This document shows positions 22,167-32,007 of a stretch of 35,819 bases of DNA, in pieces. Where the stretch lies: NCBI GenBank assembly GCA_900642245.1, contig CAAAJI010000002.1, positions 589,848 to 625,666 on the forward strand. The letters are read 5' to 3'. The notes under the pieces are model-generated. The model was not told where the DNA came from. It saw nothing but the letters and a program-made list of their open reading frames with translations, and made no database searches. Every line of letters starts with the position of its first letter. The stretch's first letter is position 1. Source of the DNA: Fragilaria radians. Lineage: Eukaryota > Bacillariophyta > Fragilariophyceae > Fragilariales > Fragilariaceae. Position numbers and translations under genes: made by a program.

Positions 22167-24869
22167 TTAAACTCTCTGAAAGTGCCGTAGATAAAAATAT
22201 AAATGGAAGTCAGAATATCTGCTCTAAAAAGATGCAATTCACATAATGATGTGCACTTAACATGGCAAGGCAGCAATTTGAACTTACTTCAAAAGACTCA
22301 ATTTCATCAATCAGCAATTGAATAAGCAAATTGGTATCATTTTGTCTTGATTTCATTGACATCCAATGCACATTACCAAGCCCATAGTTGTTGAATAAAT
22401 CACAATCTAAATGCATATTTTCATCACCATAAAGGATCAGAGTTGCACCCTTCGGCAGGAAGAAAGCTGGTAGAGACCCTCCTCCTGACACTGTAATAAA
22501 GATAGATGTCTTTGATGCTAGGTCTACTTGCATAGGAATAGGTAAGCTAACAACATGCACTTGTTTCACTATCACATCCCATGATGTCCTTTTTATATGA
22601 TCTTGAACAGCAACAAATTGATCTTGAAAGTCTGATCGCCGTCTCTTGTCACGCGATGACTTTATTGAGAAGATAATTTGATAGGGTTTATGAATGTCAG
22701 ATGAAATAGATGGTGACAAGTTTTGAAGTGCAAATGATCTCAACTGTCTCAGCTCAGGACCTCTTCCTACATTGATAGGAAAATCCATATCTTTGTCAAC
22801 CCATCCATGGCTATTCCATCCATGGTCACTCAACCAACCATATCCACTTGCACTCTTGTCAGCACAAAGTATAGGGGATTCTCTCTTTTTTCCCTGAAAA
22901 ATTGAATCAATTTGGTGTACTTTCTTTACAAAGAGTTCTTCAATATCATAGTTAACTTTCTCTGTACATTGCCTTTTGGATGGAAGCTTAGCAACTGTCA
23001 GATCTTCTGTTGAAAGTCTGAATATGTTGATGATTGAAAACAAAGGTAACCACATATCCCAGAAGAGATGCCCTGAGGTAGTTTAGCATTATAATGATAG
23101 TAATAATTTGAGCCATTTTGCCACATACCTGGGTTGCATGTGTTGAGTACTCTGTTTGAGAGGAGAACACCTTTGAAGTGATAGTATGAAGTATTTACAC
23201 CTGTCAAAAAATCTGTATCAATAATTTCAGCTTTAATGCCATGCTTATTTTTTGGCTGAGGATATAGAGCGAGCGGTTTAACAAGACTGGAAAAGTAATT
23301 TCCATCTTGGAGAAATTGGTCATTTCTAAGAAATGAATTTACTGGTTGAACAATCTTAAACTGCTTCGTAACAAGATGAAAGCAAATGTTTTCAAAATAG
23401 CATGACCGGAATTGATGGGCTCCTTCAGAATCAGGGTATAGTTTCTCTCCAATGCAATGGATTGTAGTGGGTTTTGGTGATCCTACTTTCAACTCGAGTG
23501 GGAAAACATCAGAATGTGACACATTACCACTTTTCAACATGTTTTTCCCATCTGTCTGGGAGTTCCATAACAACATTTCAGCCTGAATTACTTTTTCTAA
23601 TGCCAGTGAAATGTTTTGTGTCAAAAGGAAAAGTTTAATGTAGGGAATGTTGGTCCAGAAATCCCAATCTTCTTGTGGTTCTCCAATTAGAATCAAAAGT
23701 GAGGAATCTCGAAGGAATAATGCAGCTGTTTTATCTTCTCTTGAGGTAAGTACCAGGCCAGATAACTTACAAATCTCTAATATTCTGAGCCGCAATGAAT
23801 CAATGCCAGCTGGAGGCAATGCAAACCATTTCAGACCTGTGCTAGCATGTTGAGGAAGCATGGATTGGGGGATTAGAGCAGAATAGCCAATGGTGAAAGA
23901 TAAGTTTAGACTGGGACTAATGTCCATCTTTTTCAGGATGTAGCCACGAAATTTTCGAAACGTATTCCCACGACCAATGTGGTTGGGTGGAATGGAATTG
24001 TTGCTTGCATAGGAGTGCAGTCTGTGGAATCCAAGGGCTCCCATTCCCATAACTGAATTTTCAAAGCAAGTGAAATCAACAGAATTAGGATAATTATTGT
24101 TTGGAATATCTGCATCATAGACAATCCATGGCCTTTCAATTCTCATTGAAGATAGGAATGACTCAAGTCTTTGTCCGCTGGAATTCGAGCCTTTCAAGAA
24201 AAAAAGACCAAAAGTCTCATTTTCCAAGTCAAATAATTCAAGTAATCGATAAATTGGAAGGAAAAGATCCAACAGTGGAGATTCTCCTATATTTGGCAGT
24301 ATTGGAATCCAAATAACATTGCTTGCATTTACAATTCGATTGTATTTATAATCATCACGAGCTTTCAGATATTTGGGGCGTTGTAAATCAAGTTTACCAA
24401 TGCGTGATGATAGAATGGGGTTAGGCATGACAGCCTTTGAGACTGATGAGAGATAAATGTCTTGGTGTCTTAGCAATGATATCACGTTTTGATGTTGAGA
24501 AGTTGGAATCAATACCAATTCTTTCGTTCCCGATTTGTAACATAAGTTTTTATATCGACAGGATCGATACATTGATCGAAAGCTTGGAGAGTTATGGTTG
24601 TCAAATGACTCGCCAACACACTGCACCTTTGAATATGGTGTTGGCAAAGATTGAGATATCGGTCTTGACTGCTTAGCATCGTTTTGTTCCGATTCTTTCT
24701 TGCCCACCTTGATCCCTAATTGTGAGTAAGCCAAATATTGTAAGCTTAAGTAAGCACATGCCAGAGACAGAATAAATAATTTCAGCTTCAACATTGATTC
24801 ATATCCGCGTAGAGGATTCGATCTACAGGTTTGAGGGTATGCTTGACCAACATCGGTTTCCATAGGCAT
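22167..24869 (-). CDS. GT61-like (DUF563-type) putative glycosyltransferase with two tandem modules, three exons
   Basis: Exon 1 is 24869-23129. A 56-nt intron (GTATGT..CTCAG, 23128-23073) follows. Exon 2 is 23072-22288. A probable 64-nt intron (GTAAGT..TTTAG, 22287-22224) leads to exon 3 (22223-22167), giving 860 residues. The first intron is well supported because splicing restores NPGHLFWDMWLPLFSII. The second is less sure; unspliced, the frame ends at 22210. A signal anchor at 29-47 makes it type II. Module 1 (about 80-460) has KVQCVGE..RSCRYKNLCY, LDLFLPIYRLLELF and AALFLRDSSLLILIG. Module 2 (about 466-end) repeats these as TIHCIGE..FRSCYFENICF, WDMWLPLFSIINIF and VSGGGSLPAFFLPKGATLIL. 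The GHxxWDxxLP and GGGS..FLPKGA elements resemble GT61 enzymes. Module 1 lacks the GGGS, so module 2 is more likely active. The substrate is unknown; Golgi location is inferred. Confidence 0.72.
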
Positions 24870-26223
24870 AATAACCGAGAAAGTGGTAGTTTGGTCAAGG
24901 AATCAGAAACAACGGAATTCTGAAAAATATAAGTGTGTGAATAACCCCAAACACCTTGTACTTGCACTGCTTAATTTCCGACACTTCAGTTAAGTTTCTA
25001 GAACAGAAAAATGCGCTATGTTGTATGTGATAAAGAGGAAGACTAACATTGCCCCCTTTTGATATCTGAAGAATTCATCATTAATTTTATCACGTGTAAT
25101 GCTTAACATTTGAAATTAAGATTGATGATCTGGTGTTACATTTTTTATAAGCTGATTGAAATTATGTTTTCACTTAGATCATTGATATCAGTTGGGTAAA
25201 TACCTCTGCAACAAGTCATTTTTGTTATGATAGCTCCTACTCCATAAAGTATGGCACTCCTAAATTGCCATTGCTGATGGATTTGTTTCCAAGGTTTTTT
25301 CAAGACTTTGCATTTTCAAAAAGTACTAACAGTACTAAATTTACAATTGTATAACACCATTCTTGTATCAGTGACATAGCTTGCTGAAGCCAGTGATGAC
25401 TGCTACATCAGTACATGTGCAAGTTCTTGATAAATAAAGTGATAGAGATGGCACATCAAAAGATGCCATATTGTGTAACCAAGATTGTCATGGTCGACTT
25501 TTAAGCAGATTTTCAAACTGCGCAATAGATACCAATATTAATATATTGCAGGAGTAACTATGTGTCTTCAATTACTGTTTAGATGCTCCGAGGAAAGAAA
25601 CTCTTGGTATAATAATTTACTGCGCAACGTTATCACAAGATTTTCCAGAGGATGCATCAGTGTTCTAGAAAGAATACTTCCAAGGAATATAAATAAAATT
25701 TTGATATTTTTTCGCTTGGGTTTATTTCCCACCACCAAAATTCATAAGCGAAATCATCTCCTCCGTTGAAATCTAATTTTAAGTTAAAAATAAATGTAAG
25801 GATTTAAGGAGGGTGAAATGAATGAGTTAATTACCCCAAGATCTACAAGATCTGGAAGACTTGTTGTAAAGCCTCAATACTTTGTTAGAATAGGTAGCAC
25901 TGACACAGCTTCGTTTTGAAAACTTCGCATTCCGTCGTTGAATCCAGAATAACTGCTATTACGACAATAACAGAGGTTAGAGAAGGATTCGCTTGGGCCC
26001 TACAGCACTTGAACAAAACTTTGTACAACGGGATAAAGACTTTTCAATACGCCCTCAAATGTTGCTAGTGTCGAGAAGCAAAGAGCGCCTAGGATTGCAC
26101 CAAGTGGAGAGCATTTGAAGACCGATAAATGGATTTCCGCGGATTTCGAATGCACAGAAGATCAACTGGATAGGCGTTGATTACTCCTACAGATGTATAT
26201 TGTACTGGTGTCAAAGTTGAAAT
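24870..26223. other. gene-poor region upstream of the GT61-like gene
   Basis: The left part should hold the promoter of the minus-strand GT61-like gene. A plus-strand frame near 25820-25915 (MNELITPRSTRSGRLVV, then a stop) may be a scrap of retroelement sequence, and further decayed gag sequence probably begins before 26224. Nothing else is recognised. Confidence 0.4.
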
Positions 26224-27500
26224 ATGTCAATAGCAAAATCAGTCTCAAAGAAAATGAAAATTTGATTGGAGTAAAAGCATTTGGAAAACGTGGGAGGATG
26301 TGAGCTTGGCCAAGCGCACTAGAATCAAGGATGTCTTGTTGGGTAAACTACAGATCTCCAAGACTTCAAAAATGTTTGAGAAGAACTCAGAAGAAGGAAG
26401 AAGAGTGTTGAAAAATTCTGACCTCAACAAGTTCGCTTTTACAGAATTTATTCTGCCCATTGACTTTAGCAACTGTTGTGGAAAAATTGCATTTGGAATT
26501 TTGAAAGGCTGCTAAGACAAAAGATTATGAAGATGGGAACGCAAGCTTAGCCTGGGAATGCTCAAGAAGAAGTTTGATCCAGTATCTGCAACTACATTAG
26601 TAACATTACCAGGGAGAGCAAGTTAGGAAAGAATGAAGACTCTGAAATTTGGATTGATCATTTGGAAAACCTACGAGTAAAATTGGAATTTATGGGCTCA
26701 AATATGACTGGTGAGTAATTTGGAATTCAATTTCTGAACAGCTTAACCAGTGATTGCGAGTTGCAAATGATTATAGAGAAGCGTATTGGTGACAAAGAGA
26801 ATCCACTATCAATTGATGAGCTCAATTGAGACCTTCACCTGAGATATGAAAGGCTTTCAATATAGTCTGAATATACAAAGCATGAGGACTTTGGTGAAGA
26901 CAAGGCCCTGTTTGCCACCCAATTCAAAGGAAAATGGTGAAACTGCGGCAAATCAGGTCACAAGTCAGCACAGAGTAAGTCCAAGATGGTCATAGAGGAC
27001 AAAATTTAGTCTTCTGCAATTATTTTAAGAAGCCAGGCCATCTCAAGTATCAGTGCTTCAAATTGGCGAGAAAGAACTAAACTGAAGGGAATTATGTTGG
27101 AACACGAAATTTGATTGAAGGATCTGCAAATGCTGTGGTGATGAACACAATTACTACAAACGACGTAGTTGACAGTATGATTTGGATTGTCGACAGTGGT
27201 TTCATGTCATTATTACAATAGCAAAGAAGGTTGACACAAGTACACTACAATTTCGGAGGTGATAACGGATGGGATTAGCAACAATATGCTTGCAAAGAAG
27301 GTTGGAAACTTAAGATGCACGGTCCAATAGAAATTGGTGGGAAATTATGGGACCTCTGGGATGCCGTGATTCAAGATTGTGACACCCAATGATGAAGACA
27401 AAATTGAATCTGCAAAATACAGAATGGAGTTGGTATGCTTGATCAAATATTCACAGCAGACTTGGCTAATTTCGTGAGGGAAATGTCAAAATGTATGGCG
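26224..27500 (+). mobile_element. decayed Ty1/copia fragment: Gag (UBN2-type), zinc knuckles, protease
   Basis: The Gag core is readable in three frames. GKLQISKTSKMFEKNSEEGR and LNKFAFTEFILPIDFS lie at 26341-26475, followed by GKIAFGILKGC. ESKLGKNEDSEIWIDHLENL then RVKLEFMGSNMTG lies near 26615-26715, and LNSLTSDCELQM..EKRIGDKENPLSIDEL near 26735-26825. Zinc-knuckle traces NCGKSGHKSAQ and FCNYFKKPGHLKYQCFKLAR lie at about 26938-27075. The retropepsin site WIVDSGFMS at 27182-27208 has lost the usual Ala-Thr after DSG. LAKKVGNLRCTV follows near 27290-27325. Integrase, RT and RNase H are not seen after it. Stops are many and there is no intact frame. The end at about 27500 is approximate. Confidence 0.75.
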
Positions 27501-27979
27501 CAAGTCTTGATGAAAAATTGAAACAGGTGCGTCACGAATATTCTCTTCAAATAGGGTTATATGATTTTTTGGGATTTGACAGATGAAATTTCTTGGTATC
27601 TACGAATTATGAAACTAGAATTGTATAAACGGTTTTTTACTGTAATAAGGGCAAAAGTTAGCGTAACGAAAAATCAAAGTTTATGGCTGGAAATTGTACC
27701 CTTAAGGAAAAGTGATAGCATGCACGCAATACTGCGCTTGTAAGAGAGGCATGTATACAAATAGATATATAACATCATTGTTTAATGCATGATATATGTG
27801 GCATGCATAAGAATTACTTCTGTATTCAGATATTGTTGACTAAAGTTGGGCAAAAACAAAGGATGTGAAAGATGATCAGCAGTTTATGGCTGGATTTCAT
27901 ACATACATTATTCAATTCATTTTAAGAAAGAATTTGAAAAATCAGGTATGTATTGAGATATATTTTCTGACATAACTGT
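27501..27979. other. short non-coding stretch between two transposon relics
   Basis: A 60-codon plus-strand frame (27561-27743) has no recognisable content. Nothing else seen. Confidence 0.4.
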
Positions 27980-28579
27980 CTAAACTAGATATTTATTGAG
28001 TTGGTCTTTATTAAGGAGTCGGTTTTGGACATCTAGTGTTTTGTGTCTCTTTGGAACTCTGTCAATGGCTGGTGGGAGAAGCAAGATTTGAGGTCGTACA
28101 ACGTCACGGCTAGTGATCCATGGTGCAGCCTCAACCTTTGACAAATAAGCACCACCATCTTGGAAGAGCTTGAGTCTTGCTTGCATTAAAGTATATTTTT
28201 CTTCTTGGCTTGAATTCCCTCAGTCCATGCAATGGAAGAGACATCAATTGCAGCTTTTTTGATATTGATTCAATTGCATTTTCTATCATTCGTTGATCCA
28301 AAATTCTTTTCATAATTGTCTTAAATGGCTTGAACTTCCCTGGCACTGCGTGCCAACAAGCCAGGCCTTGAGATCACCTTCTATTTCCACAGACAAAATT
28401 GGCGGAGGTCCAGGCCTTTTAGCTTCAATTCCATCTCTTTTCTTCTTTGCCAAACGAGTAATGGTTCTCTCGGGAACATTGGGTAATGCTGTACATGCAG
28501 CTCTTATCTTCATACCCTCCAGATACTTTTCAACAGCTTCATCTAAGTCTTCTTGGCTGTAAACCTCTTTCTTCCGCAT
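27980..28579 (-). pseudogene. pogo/Tc5-like transposase relic: HTH N-terminus and C-terminal tail, DDE core missing
   Basis: On the minus strand an ATG at 28579 opens a helix-turn-helix of the psq/CENP-B type. It has YSQEDLDEAVEKYLEGMKIR, a Trp-less recognition helix VPERTITRLAKKK, then the usual linker RPGPPPILSVEIEGDLKAWL. The frame breaks soon after. Further on, at 28161-27980, a separate frame gives KLFQDGGAYLSKVEAAPW, ILLLPPAIDRVPKR and LDVQNRLL. This resembles the C-terminal tail of diatom DDE_1 transposases as I remember them. The roughly 300-residue catalytic DDE domain that should lie between is absent, so the copy is dead. No terminal inverted repeats were identified. Confidence 0.6.
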
Positions 28580-28989
28580 GATTTTGTGAAATCGGTCAAA
28601 AACTGGTGACTACAAAATTTGTCCAGTCAAAATCCATTATTTTTTTCATTCTTCACATTATTGGCTATATTTCATTTTCGGACAAAAACTGATGTACAGT
28701 CTTAAACTGCGACTCTACGTTACCACAATTTTACTCGTGACTGATTGCGTTAGCACAAAACAATCTCGCGTTTTCCGGCTTTCTTCGTGAAAAAGAATTG
28801 TGGCCACAATACTTTTTGAACAATCAAAGGCTAATTGATTGCGCCTTTAGAAGGTAACGAAGATATCCACAAAAATGTATTAGAAGTATCAGCCTAAATT
28901 AAGGCAAATTTCATTCACTTAGACCCACTTTAGGCTATACTTCACTAGTTGAATAATTTTATTTTTATTAATTTCTGATAGTATCTGAT
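28580..28989. other. short non-coding stretch before CoDi integrase relic
   Basis: No gene. It contains one copy of a 45-bp dispersed repeat (28822-28866), whose second copy is at 35233-35277. It may also hold one end of the transposase relic. Confidence 0.4.
28822..28866 (+). repeat. 45-bp dispersed repeat, copy 1
   Basis: Matches 35233-35277 in the same orientation at 40 of 45 positions, with an unbroken identical core of 22 bases (28839-28860 or so). Four of the five differences are transitions. Both copies lie a short distance left of copia pol fragments. Confidence 0.6.
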
Positions 28990-29960
28990 GAGTTAATACA
29001 AGCTCAACAAGATGTCATGTGCCATTCCATGTAAGGAGACTATACAGATCAATGGTTTATTCTATTTAACCACTGTTTCAAGTAGCATTATGTATGGAAT
29101 TACATATCGGTTAATAAATAAAATCGCAAATGCTACAGGAGTGCACCGTACAACAGCATTGAAAATTAAAAGTATTCATTGTGACAATTAGTATCGTTCT
29201 TTAATGCAGGAATTGGAGAGCACATATCAGGTTAGAATGAACTATGCTATTGCCCAAAAACATGTACCTGAGGTTGAGTGAAGCATGTACGAGAGCTACA
29301 TTTCATAGGCCAACCTTCACATGATTACCGGACATCATTAATAACATTTTGGCTGTGGCAAAACACGAAAACGTTAATTTTTCTCGGCGGCAAACGGCAT
29401 AACTATAGCCCCAGCATGATTATCCATCATGAGGCTTTGGACTACAATAAGCATTGTATGATCCCGTTTGGAAGTTATGTACACGCTCATAACAGGCCAG
29501 AACCATTCAACTCACTCACAACACCCACTAACATTGGACTGAATCTACGTTAGATACATAAATGAACAAGGAGGACATGGAATGTTAGATATTAGAACAG
29601 GCTCAACTGTTTACCGCAGAACGGTTACTCAAGTTCCTTTGGGTAAAGATGTGATAGACTTAGTGCATGTAACGGCTGATTGTGATAACATGCCTTCTAA
29701 TGACATAACCAAAGCTCAATGAATTAGACATGAATGGATAAATTTGTTTAAGCAAAAGGACAATACATTTCAACATTACATATTTCTTTATTACTGACCT
29801 CATCTCAAGAGGAGAAGTTTCAATCGAGTACTGTGCATCCGGTTCAATGATTGCAGATTTTATGACAAAAATATTAAAAGGAGAAAAATTTAGAGAGATG
29901 AGAAAACGCAACTATGAATGAGGAATGCATACAAATACTACAACAGTTATCCAGCAGAAT
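28990..29960 (+). mobile_element. CoDi-type copia element, C-terminal half: integrase and end of RNase H
   Basis: Plus-strand pieces read as the integrase core and C-terminus of a diatom CoDi-type Pol: QINGLFYLTTVSSSIMYG (29050-29105), ELESTYQVRMNYAIAQKHVP (29211-29270), and YSPSMIIHHEALDYNKHC then IPFGSYVHAHN (29404-29490). NEQGGHGMLDIRTGSTVYRR and VPLGKDVIDLVHV follow at 29560-29672. The next recognisable sequence is the end of RNase H: FFITDLISREEVSIEYCASG, MIADFMTKILKGEKFRE and MRKRNY* (about 29785-29922). The whole RT and most of RNase H are therefore deleted. An LTR follows at 29961. The element is non-functional. Confidence 0.75.
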
Positions 29961-30137
29961 TGTGTTGCGGTAATTTCGTTTTTAGTGATACTTGTCATAA
30001 GGAAGAGGAAAAAAGAAAATTCGCGGCTCTTGGAGTTGGACAAGGCAAAGAATCGTAATTAAGTCTAGAATCTAAGATCTACTAGCAATCAAGTGATTTG
30101 TAGGATTTTTATTACCTCAAAGAAAGTAATCTCAGCA
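29961..30137 (+). repeat. LTR of CoDi-type element (3' LTR of the plus-strand half)
   Basis: Starts TGTGTTGCGGTAATTT and ends CTCAGCA, that is TG..CA as LTRs do. It lies 39 bp past the RNase H stop. It is an inverted, diverged copy of 31770-31960; the last 90 bases match best, including a long shared segment from TCTAGAATCTAAGA to GATTTGTAGGATT. The outer end abuts the minus-strand half of an element directly. Confidence 0.72.
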
Positions 30138-31500
30138 CCATTACTAAACCTGGACCGTCATGGACATAGATGGAGACAGAATGCCTTGCATAATAATTAT
30201 TGCTGCAAACAATTGAACTGTATCCTTGAATGAAAAGTCTACATATTTCAATGTAACGTGAGACAACTGGTATAGGGAGTTTTCCTGTTGTTTTACCCTT
30301 AAAGCTCCCAATATCTGGGCCAAAGATACTCTCTGCAAGCTTGATGTCTCCTAATGAAATTGGGTTGTTTTTGATGACGTTCATGCTGACAATGGTTTTG
30401 AAGTCTTTCAGCAATGGAGTTCCAAGAGAATAATACAACACTCTTGCCTTCTTAGCCCTTTGAAACTGCCTTTCAGTGCAGAAGTTTCTTTTTCCTCAAT
30501 TGTGATAATACGCTGATGCTTCTTAACTTCTTCAAATGGATTATAAGCACATAAATCGAGCCTTACAGAAAGGAATTGATTTTGTCTGAGGAACATGAGC
30601 CCAATACACTTTTGTCATATCATTGTATGCAATTGTGTAAAGCTTCTTCAGTTGACTCATGCTTGAAATATCTGTCATTCCTTTTTTGTTAAAATATACC
30701 TCTCCAGTGTGATTTGAATCAACTATGATGTTGCACTTAAGGGGCCTCTATTGATTGAAAACATTAATGATTTATTTGTCTCTCAAATATTTGTAAGAAA
30801 ATTAGATTTACAAAAGACATGCTCTGTTGATTGATTGTCAAGTAAAATAAAATTCCTCATTTCAGTGATATTGGCAAATTGAACATGATACCCTTGTCAT
30901 CGATTACTTCCTGGAATTATACCATCATTTGGAGTTTTTGCTGGAATATTTTCATTTGATTTGATTGATTTGTTGCAACTGAGACATTCTGTGAGAATTG
31001 TTACAATGAATTCACAAACACTCTTCCTGTTTTCAGGTACCATTTCAATTTTGGTCAATTCTTGTGAGGACAATATATTAGGAGACATGTGCTCTGAGGA
31101 TCCACAGCAATAGCATATTCCCTGTAGCTGGACAAAAGACAGACTATGCATTTGTTGATCCTCATTGTCGTCTGAAGTATTATTCCTGTTCTGATTACTT
31201 TCATTGTTATTTAGATTGTAGCAAGGGTCCGACTTATGATGAATGAGTATGACTTTGATTTTGGGTACTGGTCATTGCCCAATGAATATTATGTACTCAA
31301 TCTGCTCAGGATACTTCCATATTGTTTTCAATTGCTCTGTTCAAGATGTAAGTAGGCAGCATACTGCTCAAATTCCATTTCTGCAAAGATTTGAATACTT
31401 TTCTTCAATCTCAGAAGCATTTCCATTCATTTGAGTTATAAGTTTTACAAATATCCAGACCTCCAAGGTGTGACTCCAACAGATCCTTTGCCACTTTAAA
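30138..31500 (-). mobile_element. CoDi-type copia element, N-terminal half: Gag to pre-integrase region
   Basis: Read on the minus strand from about 31430, Gag traces are QYGSILSRLST and YSLGNDQYPKS. A zinc knuckle CYCCGSSEHMSPN is near 31120-31080. Protease-region traces GMTDISSMSQLKKLYTIAYN lie near 30680-30620. Then come YNPFEEVKKHQRIITIEEKE (30555-30495) and SLGTPLLKDFKTIVSMNVIK followed by LAESIFGPDIGSFKGKTTGK (about 30428-30280), the CoDi segment just before the integrase core. Traces VQLFAAIIIMQGIL lie near 30215-30175. The element then ends against the LTR at 30137. Frameshifts and stops occur throughout. The part of the polyprotein lost here is what the neighbouring plus-strand half contains. 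Confidence 0.7.
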
Positions 31501-31769
31501 CCTCTTTGTGAACTTTTGGAGGGATTCTCCTTTCCTTCTGATGCGTGGATGGAAAAAGTCTGAATGCATCCAAGTCAATAACCATGGATTAAATAAGATG
31601 TAGTTGCTTCAAAATCAGAATCTTGTTTGGCAGACCCAAGGTAGTTTTGTTAGTCTTGCAGATTCTTCTTGACAATTCCCTTAGGTTGAGAAATATTGGA
31701 ATCCTATCATCCACTTGTTCCACTGCCTCTTGACAAACAATTGCTAGTCAATGATGTTACAGTTCAGAA
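31501..31769 (-). other. 5' leader region of the minus-strand element
   Basis: Lies between the LTR inner edge and the first readable Gag traces. It probably holds the primer binding site and the start of gag in decayed form, but no tRNA-complementary site stands out. Confidence 0.35.
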
Positions 31770-31960
31770 TGTCGAGATCACTTTCTCCAACATAATAAGA
31801 ATCCTACAAATCACTTGATTGTTACTAGGTCTTAGATTCTAGACTAAAATATGATTCTTTGCCTCATCTAAGTTGTACAGCCTCTAATTTTCTTGTTTCT
31901 TTGTCCTTCCTTACTTGTATGACACATATCACACTAGAATAACTAAATTACCGCAACACA
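31770..31960 (-). repeat. 5' LTR of the minus-strand CoDi-type element
   Basis: On the minus strand it runs from TGTGTTGCGGTAATTT (outer edge 31960) to ATCTCGACA (inner edge 31770), with TG..CA ends. It is the partner of 29961-30137. The outer edge lies 47 bp from the stop codon of the GH81 gene, so the 3' UTR of that gene may run into it. Confidence 0.72.
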
Positions 31961-32007
31961 TGGAACCTATGGTTACATATGTTGTAGTCCAAACATCGGT
32001 ATTATCC

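Noticed and set aside
28990..31960. Simple cDNA self-integration as the sole explanation of the head-to-head CoDi halves
   Set aside because: The halves appear to overlap by about 20 residues, more than the few bases such an event should duplicate. Kept as one of several options.
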